In this document: positions 13,901-24,470 of the stretch, piece by piece | How the letters are laid out: every line of letters starts with the position of its first letter | Numbering within the stretch: the first letter of the stretch is position 1 | NCBI GenBank assembly: GCA_038496675.1 | Contig: CM076656.1 | Coordinates: 1,583,445-1,647,444, forward strand | From: Rachycentron canadum | Lineage: Eukaryota; Chordata; Actinopteri; Carangiformes; Rachycentridae | Length of the DNA: 64,000 bases | Direction: 5' to 3' | Position numbers and translations under genes: made by a program | Notes under the pieces: generated by a model | Seen by the model: only the letters and a program-made list of their open reading frames with translations | What the model was told of the DNA's origin: nothing | The model's database searches: none

Positions 13901-16900
13901 ATACCTGTTTAAAGTCTGACTTATTGGACCATACACAGTTATGGTTGTGTATAAACTGACCTGCCATGTCAGAACAAGAGCTGACAAACTGCCCTGATAT
14001 TCCCACATTGCTTCATGTTGTTTCCTCATATTTTTTTCCATTGTGTCAACACCAGTTCTTCGGCTGTGTCCATACAATTTAATGAAAAGCCCTTTAGGAG
14101 CAAAGTGGAGATTTGATGTGAATGAGGAGAGATTAGATCAAACCTAATGACGCCATCAGGAAACTAAGGCAATTAGTAGAACATTCAGAATAAGAGCAGG
14201 TATAAATGAAACCTATTACAAGCCCACAATGATGATGATGATGATGTTATCATTTAATGAAAGTTTCTTCTTTAAGTGACAAATGAAAATAACTGCACTG
14301 TATTAGTCAGAAACAAAAATGCTATTTAAAGGAAGGTTTAGAAAGAAATTCAACAGCAGCCTCACAGTTTTCTCTGCGTCCTCAGTGCTGGAGAGGAAAA
14401 TGTCCACTCGCCAGAGCCGAGAGGAGCTCATCAAGAAAGGAGTGCTGAAGGAGGTGTATGAGAAAGGTGAGCGTCCAGGAAACAGCTGGTCAAAAAACAT
14501 CGAGAAACACTTACAACACATAAATACTATTTCATTAAGTCATAGTCATTAATTTGCAGCAATTTTGCTAATTGATTAATTACTTTCAGACATTTATTTA
14601 AGAAACATTCAACATTTTCAGGTTTTAAATGATCAATCAAAATAACCCACAGATTAATCAATAATGAAAATAAATCATTGAAATTTAAATTTGCAGCCTG
14701 TGATAGATATTTGTTATTACTTTAAACATTTTATGTATAAAATCAGTCTTGATTTGTTTAGAAATGAGACACTTTTAGAATATTTTAATAACTGTTAGAG
14801 TCTCACAGCTAAGACTGCAACCACCAATAATTTTTGTTATCAAATAATCTGTGAATTATCATTTAGATTAAGTTGAAAACATCAGAAAAAGCAGGAAAAG
14901 TTCTCAGAGCCTGTGGTGACGTCTTGAAAGAGACAAAAGAGAGAAACTTGATAATTAATCATTTGGCCAACTTGGTTCATTGAGTTTAGCACCACCAGCT
15001 CTAAACTGTAGAGATCTGCTGCCTGACCCACAGTTTTATTGAAACTCTTGTCTTTCCTTTTCCTGATTCCTCTCCTCTCTCCCTCTCCATGTTTTCCCGT
15101 CTTCCTCTGCAGATGGTACGTCTCTAGCTGTACGGGAGGAGGTGAAGATGGAGAACGGACGTTCCCCGGTGCTGGGCTCCAGCCTGTCAGAGTCTGAAGG
15201 TACTGAGCTGATGGAGGGAGCAGCTGCAGGTGTAGGTAGGCGGCAGAGCCACAGCACCACCGTCATCTCTCTCCTCGCTGTGTAGCAGAAGACTGGTTCA
15301 TTTCTGTTTTATTTTTCTCTTCAGGTTCCCTGGAGTTTCAGATGCCCAGTGACGGTGCATGTCAACAGGACCATGCCCAGAAATCCAGCCAGGCTCCGCC
15401 CACAAAGAAGTCCACTGTGTATCTGGCTGATGGCGCTGAGTCAACACTCTCCAGACCTCCAACGCTACACAAGCAACCTCCTGCGCTACCACCCAAACCC
15501 TTCACCAGGCTACCTAATCACATTGCAGGTGTGTTGGCCTTCGTGCACGTTCACAATCACATGTCTGACTCTCTGCACGCACACGTCTAACCCTCTCACT
15601 TCCTGCCTGTGGGTGCAGACGGAGCCCCGGTGAAGTTGCCGTGCATGTCGGTGAAGTTATCTCCTCCTCTACCTCCAAAGAAGCTCATGATCTCCGTACC
15701 TGCAGGGAGCATGGAGCCCTCTTCGCTCGCCTTCCAGAAGTGCCCCGCCCCTCCCAGCCACGCACCAATGGGCGGGCACTCGCTGCAGTACGGGACGCTG
15801 CCTGTTCCTCTGCACCCTCCCAGCCGGATAATCGAGGAGCTCAACAAGACCCTGGCCCTCACCATGCAGAGGTTTGAAAGGTGAGGGCTGCACTGGCACG
15901 TCTGACTTACATGAGCTGAGTAAAAAAAAAAAAAGCAGTGGACAGTTAAAGAGCATTTTTAGTTTATGTAGCTCAAGAATTAAGAAGTTTCTTAACATAT
16001 AAAGGAAAATATTTTTTCACTTGGCCTCTCTGGGCTTGTTTTCACATAGGACAAAAGGAAAAAACTTGAAAAATCTTCCTGGCAAAAACGGGAAACTTCT
16101 CTTGCTTCTCAGGAATTCGGCAAAAATCTGATCCTTGACTTCAACTCAACATTTCTAGGTCATTGATAACTTTATCCCGTGTCTTATTTTTATCGTTTTA
16201 TCCAGATCACTATAACGACAGGACAAGATATCAGCCTGGACGTGTGGTGTTGGGAATGAAAATCATAATAAATAGTGTTCAGTGGCAGATCAGGCTTCAC
16301 TCCTGTTCAGTCAAGCAGGTTATGAAAGACTGAAACCTGCGACTTCAAAACATCTTTCTGGCACTAAATCATTTGAATTCAATTTAACTTATATAATTAA
16401 AACTTACTGATGTAAAACAGAAAAAAGCACCAAATCATTCACATTTTAAATGATCAATTTTCCAATAATCAGTGAAGTAATCGTCTCAGGTTAAAGTTCA
16501 ATCCATCACACGTCCTTATGAATATCTTCTCTCTTATAAACCTGATTCTTCCTAGAGGTGTGTTGTGCTCTGTTCATTGTCCACTTGCCTATTTGTCAGA
16601 CCTCTGCAGAAATGCATGATGGGAGTAAAGTAATGTCAGTGGCAAAGTATCACACAAGGGAAAAAAGCGGTTTTCATCAGTCCCAGTCTGTTAATGCAAG
16701 CAAAGCGGTTACATCCCCCGTTCCCCAGCCTCGCCCTCCCCCTCATCCATCATTGTGATTGGTTTCCTGCAGCTCAGTTCTGAGCAGCTGCTCTCGGTCA
16801 TGACGAAGGTTTCTGATGTGATTCTTGAGTCTCTACTTGTTGATTTTTACACTGCTTCGATCCTGCTTTTCTTTCTCACTGTCCCACTCTACATACGACT

Positions 16901-18946
16901 GCTCTTGTGTTATTTCACAACCCTAAACCCTGCTCACGCAACAGTGAGCGTACGCCTCTGACCTCTGCCCTTTCCCTCCAACCTTCAGCTCCATGATGCA
17001 CGCCGTTCCCACAGTGATGATCGAGTGCGACGACGACAAAGAGAACCTCCCCAACGAAGCAGACTACGAGGACCTGCCGGGGATGTACAAGGATGAGGAG
17101 GAGGAGGAGGAGGAAGACGAGGGCGAGGAAGAAGAAGAAGACGATGAGGAGGAAGAGGAAGACGAGGAGGAGGATGAGGATGACACACTGTTTACAAGTA
17201 GGTGTCTTTCTTTCCCTCTGCGGGGCTCATGTTAATACTGTGACCTGAACAATTTGTGTCATCATTAAGTCGCCTTTTGTGTATTTGTGTCTTCATATGG
17301 TTTCAAGCCCACAGGTGTGAATTATTTATCTCTGAAACATTATGTTTATAATGTATTTATTTATTTTTATATTGTACTGGCGATGTACACATATTGAATA
17401 ATATATAAGAAAAGGGGGAGACTAACAGTTGAGAGATATTTATATTCACATCTCACCAGAAAAAAAAGGAAGAATTAAAGCTGTAGTAAATGATTTTATT
17501 ATTATGATTATTAGGGGGCAGAAGACTCTTAGACATGATCTGAGTCAGGTGTGAACTTAGATTGTGTCCTCAGACACATCTGAGAATACCCTGTTTATGG
17601 TCTATTTTCCTCTAAATGGACCATCATTTAAAATATGATCATGTTGTATTAAAGACTTGAAACTAGAGGCTGAGACCATAATCTCATTAGGAAAACGTTT
17701 ACTGAGCTAATAAAGGGAGAAGTAGGGACATTCTTCAGCATTGGCTTCTCCTTTCAGACGCAGACTCTGCTTCCACTTATACAGTCTGTGGTCAGACCAC
17801 ATTTGAAGATGGTCTGGGTCACTCTTTAAACAGTGTGAACAGAGATGCATCCTGGGTCATATTGAAGAATGTCCGTCTCTACTGAAGTCCTCCGCCACAG
17901 TCCGATTAGTCTCAAAACAAACTCTCTCTCTGTCTCAGTATCTGTCACATTGTCTAAACCAACTACATGTGTTTATTTGCATATAAAGTGGGGAAGTGAG
18001 ATGCAATCACAAGTGCTCGCTGGTGACGCATTTGTGAACTGACGTATCTAGAAGTGAGAGCTTGTGATACACAGGTCTGAACAGGGCCATAAACACACAG
18101 TCCTCACATACCTTGCCTTAAACCTGTCATGGTTAAGTTACCTTATTTAGAGATCCAGCAGACACGGAGCAGCTCTGGTGTTTGTGTTACTTTTAGTTGA
18201 TCTGAGTCCAGTCTTTACCCTCCTTTCAGCTCTGCTTTGGTCTTCACCAAACTCCACAATGATCACCAGCTGTGTGTCTCTGCTGTTTACAGCTGCACAG
18301 ATCCTGGACACTGGGTTTATCAGAGCTTGCTTCATGAAAACACTTGAGGCGGAGCCAGAAAGGAAACGGTGTAGTCGAACCACAACAACAAGCTTAAAGT
18401 CGGTGATAAGTCACTTCATTAATTGACCCTGAAGGTTCCTCCAGAGAGAGATACTGCACAAAAAGGGACTGATGCATTTCTATGTTAGTTATTATAATTT
18501 GACCTGTTACCAACACAGTCCGACACACCGCTCATGGAGCTAATTAAGATACTTCAGACAAGGTTTTTAAGATGAGAAGCATCAGGATCTGCCTGGCTCT
18601 GAAGTCTTTGGAAAAAAAACCATAAAATGGTTCAGCATCAACAGTCATAAATAACCCCAACAAGTCTGCCTCATGCTTGGAAAAAACGTTATAAAGAGTC
18701 AGTCACTACGGTCTGGATCTGCACAACCAAGATGATGTATCAACACAACACATCTAATTCCCCTTTCGTGTGGTGACTGTAGGCACACTGGCCATGAAGG
18801 TCTTGAGAAAGGACTCTCTGGCCATCAAGTTGAGTAACCGTCCATCGAAGAGGGAGCTGGAGGAGAAGAACATCCTGCCGCTGCAGTCGGACCAGGAGAG
18901 ACTGGAATCCCGACAACAGACGGCCACAAAGCTGACCAGGTGAGCG

Positions 18947-18985
<39 letters not shown>

Positions 18986-21900
18986 CTGTGATAGATGTGA
19001 GCTGGCTGCTGAGGGGAGCAGATGATGGATGGTGAGACACAGCGGAGGGAGGAGGAGGAGGACAGATTAGCGATGAAGAAGCAGGACAGTGGACGTACAG
19101 AAAGCAGGAGCAGATGCAAAGTTAATAATATATTATATATGTTTATAATAATATCTAATCATTATTAAAAATATTAAAACTTAAAACTAACTTTTCTACA
19201 TATTTAAAGACACCTGCTTGAAATGATTTTTAATCATTATGATTTCACATTTTATTAAATACTGAAAACATAAGTGCAACTAATGATTTTAACCAATTTT
19301 CTTTTCTACTGACTCATTATTTTTAATATCATAATTTGTACCAACAGCAACCAGAGTTTTGACTTTTTAGATTTAGATTTTTCAGTCTGAATTGAAACAG
19401 ACAAACATGAACATGACTGAATATTAAATAAAGTGAAAACTAAGACCACATAGATTCATAACAATGGTTTTCGTGGTATTCAATAGTAGAGGCATAGATT
19501 TGCTTCGGGAGCAGATGCTATGTGGACTCTTTGTTTTGTTTTCCCCAACAGTCAAAGACAAAAGTATATTTAAGCTCGAATGATATAAAAGGAAGAAAAT
19601 CACCAAATCCTCACATTGAAGAAGGTGAAACTAGAAGAGGTTGGACATCCGACTAAATAGTGTGAGATAATGTCTAAATATGTTCATCTTTGACCTTATG
19701 TCACGTACTATATGTACGTCATTACACATTATGTGGATAAACCGAGACTTCAGTTAAATTAATGCTTTTCTCTCTCCCCTTTACATCATACATCACATGT
19801 TTCATCACTTACATATGATTTTATTTTTATTTCTGTAACTCTTCAAATGAAATGTAAATGTAACAGTTGTTACATCAGTGTCATTTACCCTGAAACACGA
19901 AATGCACAGTGAATGGTTGTTAACTGACTCTGAAGAGCTGTGTCCTTTAGCTCCGTCACCATCAATCTCTCTGAATCACTTTGCAGACACATTGTTGTAA
20001 GTCCACAATATTACAGCCTCATAAAAAAATGACACCTCATGCACAGTCAGCTCTGTGTGTCCACAAGTAAAATCTCTGCCTTGCATCAGATGTAGTTTGA
20101 GTTACGATGATCTGAGAACACAAACATAAAAATCATGTAAAAATAGGTTTCCTGAAATAGATCTGTTTTATTTTCCAGGCGGCTGAGTCAAAGGCCGACA
20201 GCAGAGGAGCTGGAGCAGAGAAATATTCTCAAACGTAAGTCACTCTGCATAGCATGAGGGGGGACGGGAGGGGGGGGGGGGACAACATTAATCATCTCTG
20301 TGTGTGATCACGGTCTTTTTCTGTCGTTTCCTGCAGCTCGAAACGATCTGGAGGAGCAGGAGGAGAAGAGGGAGATCAAGAGACATTTGTCCAGAAAGGT
20401 AAGATGGAAAAATGATGGACAAGAGCGTCTTTGATCAGAGGAGGGATGGAGATATGAGCCTGGTTGCCGTGGTGACCAAAGTGCCATCCCTCATATTGCA
20501 GCCCCTTTTGAAAAGATGATACTATTATCTATTACATCATCCTCTTAGTTAGTGTGTGTTTCACTATATTTGTGGGGTCTGAAAACTGGAAGCCCACTAT
20601 AGAAACAGATTTGTGGGGACCAAAATACTGGACCCCACAAATTTAAAGGGCTGTTTTAGGGTTAGGTGAGCGTTGGGGATTCAGTCATGATGGTCCCCAC
20701 AAATATATTGAAACGCGTTTGTGTGTGTGTGAGAGAGAGAGGCCATCTCCATCTCAGCGAGCGCCGAGGACTGTCTGTTGTTGTACGGCAAACAACAGCT
20801 GCCACGGCAATAATGAATGATATTTGATCACATGTACTGATATACAGCAGCGGTTCCCAATCTGTGGGTCACAGCCCACTGATGGGCTGCCAAGGTATTA
20901 TAAGTGGGCCAGTATAAACAAAATGATCTTTGAAAATATTGAAAATGTTTAAAAAAAACGTCTGTCACTGTTTACACTGTTTCTTCATATTAAGGCCTCT
21001 CACTGTGATAAATTAATCACAGGAACTTTTATGTTGTTGTGTAGTCAAGAGTCTGATGGCAAATCCACAAGCGAGCTCTTCCTCCCTGACAAACAAAAAA
21101 AATAAATAAATAGAGATTGAGTTCAGTCCTGATTCTTTGATCCTTATTAAAATAAACTGTGCTCTGAGAATTTATTATTTGGCCTCCGTACTGTTTTGCA
21201 GTCAGATTTGAGAACATTTTTGAGATTCTGATGTGGGCTGTGAGATGATATATAGTGTAAAACCCAACTGAGGCTCAAACTACGGCTCTTTGTTTCTTTT
21301 TATTGGCACCTTCGCCCCGTGGTTTGTTTTTAATTCAAACACAGGTATCGCCCATAAATATGTACTCCAGACTTTCTACAAAAACAGTTTGTATTATCAA
21401 AGTATGTTTTAATTATTGATATTTTACACCAGACCCCCAGAAAGTCAACCTTTTGATTTTAGGAATAACTCTGGTCTCCTTTGAAACAAAACACTTTGAC
21501 TTTTACAACCAAAAAGTCAGAATGAGTAGAAGAGATACAGAACCAGAGTCACAGAGGCATAAACAGGGTGGAAACAAGGTTTTTTTTTTTTGTTTGTTTT
21601 TGGCATAAACAGGGAACATAAGGCCTGTAGTAGGAAACCAATTCAACCAATTAGGAATATATAAATCAGTTCTGTGTCAACAGCTGCTGCAGTGACATGA
21701 GGATCCTAAAATACTTTGCACAGATTGAATCAGAGCCTTCAAGCAATCAATAATTTGTCATGGTTGTATTAAATTGCATCTAAAGGGGAGGTGGTAGAGA
21801 CCCTCTAACCCTTTCCTCCACCTCCTGTAGCTCAGCCAGAGGCCGACAGTCGAGGAGCTGAGGGAGGCGAAGATCCTCATCCGCTTCAGTGACTACGTGG

Positions 21901-22786
21901 AGGTCGCCGAGGCTCAGGACTACGACAGGAGAGCAGACAAGCCGTGGACGCGGCTAACAGCTGCTGATAAGGTGAAGTTTGCCCTGGTCTGCCCTGGTCT
22001 GTCGTCTGAACACCGTGTGCACTGTATGTAAACCTGTGTTTGTTTGTGTGTTGATCAGGCTGCCATAAGAAAGGAGCTAAATGAGTTCAAAAGCACAGAG
22101 ATGGAAGTGCACGAGTCAAGCCGTCACCTGACCAGGTAAGGAGACTAAAGGGCAACAGCCACACCACCAGCCCCATGAGTGCACATCAGACAACTGACTG
22201 TGTGATACACAACAGAAATGATGCAAATCATAGGCTATGTCCAAACATGAAAACATGGCAACACAGAAATGTTGCCATGTTTTCTCCTACTGAGTTACTG
22301 AGCCTAAAGCAGAGACTTAATGAAATGCTGCTGACCTTTGGACACTATGATGGAGACACTTATGGTCGCTCCCTGATTGGGTTCAATCGGCCTCGACCTC
22401 GTGCTCAAAACAACAATAAGGAATTTCAAACTTTTACTTTTCATTTGTTGTCTTTGTTAGCAGCAGTTGTAGAGTTAGGAATGAAATGGCTACGGAGCGA
22501 AGCTTTAGATCGTCACTTGCGGTTCATCCTGAGTTGCTACCAGAGGAAAAGTCACATTGTTAAATCTAAAGGGTTAATGAAATGTCAGATTATATTATAT
22601 TTTCACCTGTCGTGGCCTTAAAAGGCAGGAGAGTGATGCAGATTTGAAAAGCAGTCTGTCGGGTGTATATGTGGAAATACTTAAGTCTGGACCAAAGTAG
22701 AGAAACAACTTTTACAAACCTTACCTCTAATGTTCCTCACGTTCTCTCCACCGTTGTTTTCCTCCTGCAGGTTCCATCGGCCATGA
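7137..22786 (+). CDS. phactr1: Phosphatase and actin regulator 1, 13 coding exons
   Basis: PHACTR1 binds G-actin through RPEL motifs and protein phosphatase 1 through its C-terminus, coupling actin levels to PP1 activity. Exons: 7137-7425, 11731-11895, 14386-14466, 15113-15199, 15325-15528, 15619-15880, 16989-17197, 18783-18939, 20179-20234, 20337-20398, 21831-21971, 22059-22135, 22771-22786. All junctions are GT-AG and phase-consistent, giving 601 aa (human about 580). Residues 113-147 hold the basic RRRSKF...KPWKWRKKK segment. An N-terminal RPEL lies at about 152-176. RPEL1-3 lie at about 441-545 (NRPSKRELEEKNIL, QRPTAEELEQRNIL, QRPTVEELREAKIL). The PP1-binding tail contains LIRFSDYVEV and ends LTRFHRP. 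Middle-region match (GAPVKLPC, SPPLPPKK, IEELNKTLA) favours PHACTR1 over PHACTR2-4. The final coding exon is only 16 bp. Exon 1 does not match the mammalian N-terminus. Confidence 0.94.
8160..8800. repeat. Dispersed teleost repeat with ATTAATCGATTA-type end
   Basis: Hallmark phrases include 'cagtccaaaccccagagata', 'gatggttccagcttcttg', 'ggacaaaacaagacacctga' and a terminal stretch rich in 'aatcggcagattaatt' and 'gcagccc'. I recognise these from a very common fish interspersed repeat. Two partial copies, the first shorter, appear to lie side by side in phactr1 intron 1. Confidence 0.6.
9545..9885. repeat. Second copy of the ATTAATC dispersed repeat, diverged
   Basis: The copy carries 'ccaacagtccaaacctcaga', 'agctgaagaaatc' and 'atcaaaatagtttccagtca', ending in 'tgatctgttgatcagctaa'. 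It matches the family at 8160-8800 but in the alternative reading direction. Confidence 0.5.
10800..10880. repeat. Fragment of a 'tttatttgtata' fish repeat
   Basis: 'atcaatcaaaactttatttg' followed by 'caggtcagtgcagttcaaag' matches the 3' portion of a widespread fish retroelement. It immediately precedes the GT microsatellite. Confidence 0.5.
10911..10976. repeat. (GT)n microsatellite containing a 10-N assembly gap
   Basis: A pure GT run spans 10911-10959, ten N follow at 10960-10969, and GT resumes to 10976. The true repeat length is unknown because the gap interrupts it. It lies in phactr1 intron 1 and does not touch an exon. Confidence 0.95.
12213..12297 (+). mobile_element. Truncated copy of the AGGTCCCATA MITE-like repeat
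   Basis: The stretch starts 'ttaaaggtctcatgttgtc' and carries 'attataaatcaggtctttta' and 'aatactgtgaaagtat'. These correspond in order to the left part of the element at 61991-62524. The right end is absent, and AT-rich simple sequence follows. Confidence 0.5.
12298..12470. repeat. AT-rich simple sequence with (TA), (GT) and (TATG) runs
   Basis: About 170 bp of almost pure TA-alternating sequence grades into TATG and GT units. It is in phactr1 intron 2 and has no coding potential. Confidence 0.85.
14560..14990. repeat. Decayed copies of the ATTAATC dispersed repeat
   Basis: The stretches 14560-14700 and 14810-14930 carry 'agattaatcaataatgaaaa', 'tttgcagcctg', 'agactgcaacca' and 'ggtgacgtcttga'. 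These are hallmarks of the family seen at 8160-8800 in both orientations. They fill most of the intron between phactr1 exons 3 and 4. Confidence 0.45.
15200..15240 (+). promoter_or_regulatory. phactr1: Three tandem in-phase splice donors after phactr1 exon 4
   Basis: Candidate donors lie at 15200 (AAG|GTACTG), 15230 (CAG|GTGTAG) and 15236 (TAG|GTAGGC). All three leave one base in the final codon, so all join exon 5 in frame. The outcomes differ by 10 or 12 residues. I used the first because it gives the simplest model; the sequence does not decide which is used. Confidence 0.55.
18951..18984. repeat. (CA)n microsatellite beside phactr1 exon 8 donor
   Basis: About 17 CA units begin only 11 bp downstream of the exon 8 splice donor (GT at 18940). 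Confidence 0.9.
20555..20735. repeat. 'Tgtggggacc' dispersed fish repeat
   Basis: It contains 'tttgtggggaccaaaatac', 'tggaccccacaaatttaaag', 'ggctgttttagggttaggtg' and 'atggtccccacaaatatatt', and ends in GT repeats. I recognise this arrangement of direct and inverted 'ggggacc/ggtcccc' phrases around a TTAGGG-like core from many teleost introns. Confidence 0.65.
20845..21290. repeat. 'Cagcggttcccaa' dispersed fish repeat
   Basis: It begins 'cagcggttcccaatctgtgg', followed by 'gggtcacagccc' and 'aagtgggcc'. This is the start of a frequent teleost repeat. The right boundary is vague because similarity fades. Confidence 0.45.
22249..22284. other. Perfect 14-bp hairpin in the last phactr1 intron
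   Basis: Arms at 22249-22262 (gaaaacatggcaac) and 22271-22284 (gttgccatgttttc) are exact reverse complements around an 8-nt loop. The stem is too short for a typical microRNA precursor. It may be a transposon remnant or a chance palindrome. Confidence 0.8.
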
Positions 22787-24150
22787 AGTGGCAGAGTCAG
22801 ACCTCAGCTTTGCTTTTGTACCCACACAGAAGCCTGAAGCGTTCAGACTGCTACTAGCTACCCCCACCCAGTGTCCACTTCAGCCCGACAGTCTGGACTC
22901 AGCACAACACGAGTTTGAGCCATCACAGGACCGTTTCAGATGGATGGAACTCATGGCTGTCGTCTCCGCTCTGTGGAGATTTTAGAGGCTTTGAATACAG
23001 AAGCTTTTAATTGTCCTTTTTTTTACGATGAAGAGGCAGCGACACGTTTCCTTTGCAGCACTTTTGTTTTCAAACAAAGCTTCTGGACGTCAAACACAGA
23101 ATCTGTGCCAATTACAACAGTGGGAACAATAGAAGGTGAAGACGTGACTTTTTTTTTTTGTTTAAACACAGGGATTATTATCTTGCCTTTCACCATGTTC
23201 TCTTTCTCCTCTTTCAACTGCACTTCATCTTTCCTTGGGGGTGTGCTTGTGTTGGCAGTTTTATTCCACAGATGACATCTCAATGACCGTTTCTCTCATT
23301 TAGCCACAGGAATGAAAATATTTACCACAGCTTATGCTGTTGTAGGCAGCTGAACCTAAAGCCAAAATGTCCTAAATCCTAATCAACATCCCAAAATGCT
23401 TCTTAAAAGCCAGTAACAATAAAAAGATGATCTCCTGACGCATTCACATAAACCAACTGAGCAATAATTTCAGATTTTTTCTCCTTATTTGTCCATCTGT
23501 TGATGGGCTGCATTCAAGAGCAGATCCCCATGTTATACCAAAGCAACTTGACTTGCTGAGGAAGTCGTGACCTTGAATGCATCCCAGAGTGAGTGCTGAG
23601 AGTTCAGTGACCCACTGTCTCGCTGTGCCTACAGTATTGTTTACAGGGATTTAAAAGTTGCCAAACTCACTTGTTTCATTTAATACAGAATATTATCTGT
23701 AGACACAGTCAAATGTTGCCGAACTCTCTGCTGAATAACAAAGTTGGCTTTTTTTTGTTTTTGTATGTTGTTGTGCGGTACCAATACCCTGCCATCTTAC
23801 TTTTGTTTTTGTTTTCAGTCTGTACTTGGTCCATGAATTTGGCAGATTTGACCATATTATCGAGAGAACTTGTTGCTCTGTTGTGTGTGTTACGACTGAG
23901 TGTGTGTGTGTGTGTGTTTGCGTGTGTGTGTACAAGAGTCAGTGATATTACTGTCACTAAAAATGTTTTGAGAGAAAACTATTCTCAGAAATCTAAGACA
24001 TGTACATAGCAAAGAAAGTAAGTGAGACTTTTCAAATGTTTTTTTTTTGTAAAGCAGAAAAACTGCATGTGGGTATTAATTTATTGTGAGTCTCCTATGA
24101 TGTATGCAGTTTCTTAAAGAAAGAAACTTATTAAAGAATAATAAGTTTAT
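22787..24150 (+). other. phactr1: phactr1 3' untranslated region
   Basis: The region follows the TGA at 22784-22786. Candidate polyadenylation signals are AATAAA at 23418-23423 and ATTAAA at 24130-24135. It has no protein-like frame and includes GT/TG simple sequence near 23900-23930. The end point is inferred from the last signal. Confidence 0.55.
24080..24085 (-). terminator. tbc1d7: Candidate tbc1d7 polyadenylation signal
   Basis: AATAAA on the minus strand (tttatt on the plus), about 390 bp past the tbc1d7 stop codon. It lies to the left of the plus-strand ATTAAA at 24130, so the two convergent transcripts may overlap at their tails. Confidence 0.4.
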
Positions 24151-24470
24151 GCTTCCTTGTCTTTGTATCAGGTTTCACACCTTTAACATGCTTCAGTGAT
24201 CTCCTTTGTGTCCGTATGTTCCCACTCTGTGCAGTTTGTCCTCTTCTTTGGGGAAAGCTGGAAATTAACTGGAAAGTGGTTCCAAAGTTCCCCTGGCTTA
24301 TCAGACAAAGCCCATGATGAGTTTTCTGTTCAGTCAAGCAGAGACGAAGCCCCATGGGCAGCTAACACCCCAGTCTGCTAGTCTCAGTGGAGTTAAGAAG
24401 TCCTGGAGGATTATGGGAAAGCGTCTCACCTCTGGGTCCAAATTCCCTCATTGTGTGGAGCTCCATGTGG

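Noticed and set aside
17000..17190. Minus-strand Pro/Leu/Arg-rich frame opposite the acidic run
   Set aside because: Shadow of the phactr1 acidic exon 7, which is in phase with both neighbours.
22175..22621. 148-codon plus-strand open frame inside the last phactr1 intron
   Set aside because: No recognisable domain or splice support, and it spans a hairpin and repeat-like sequence. Treated as chance.
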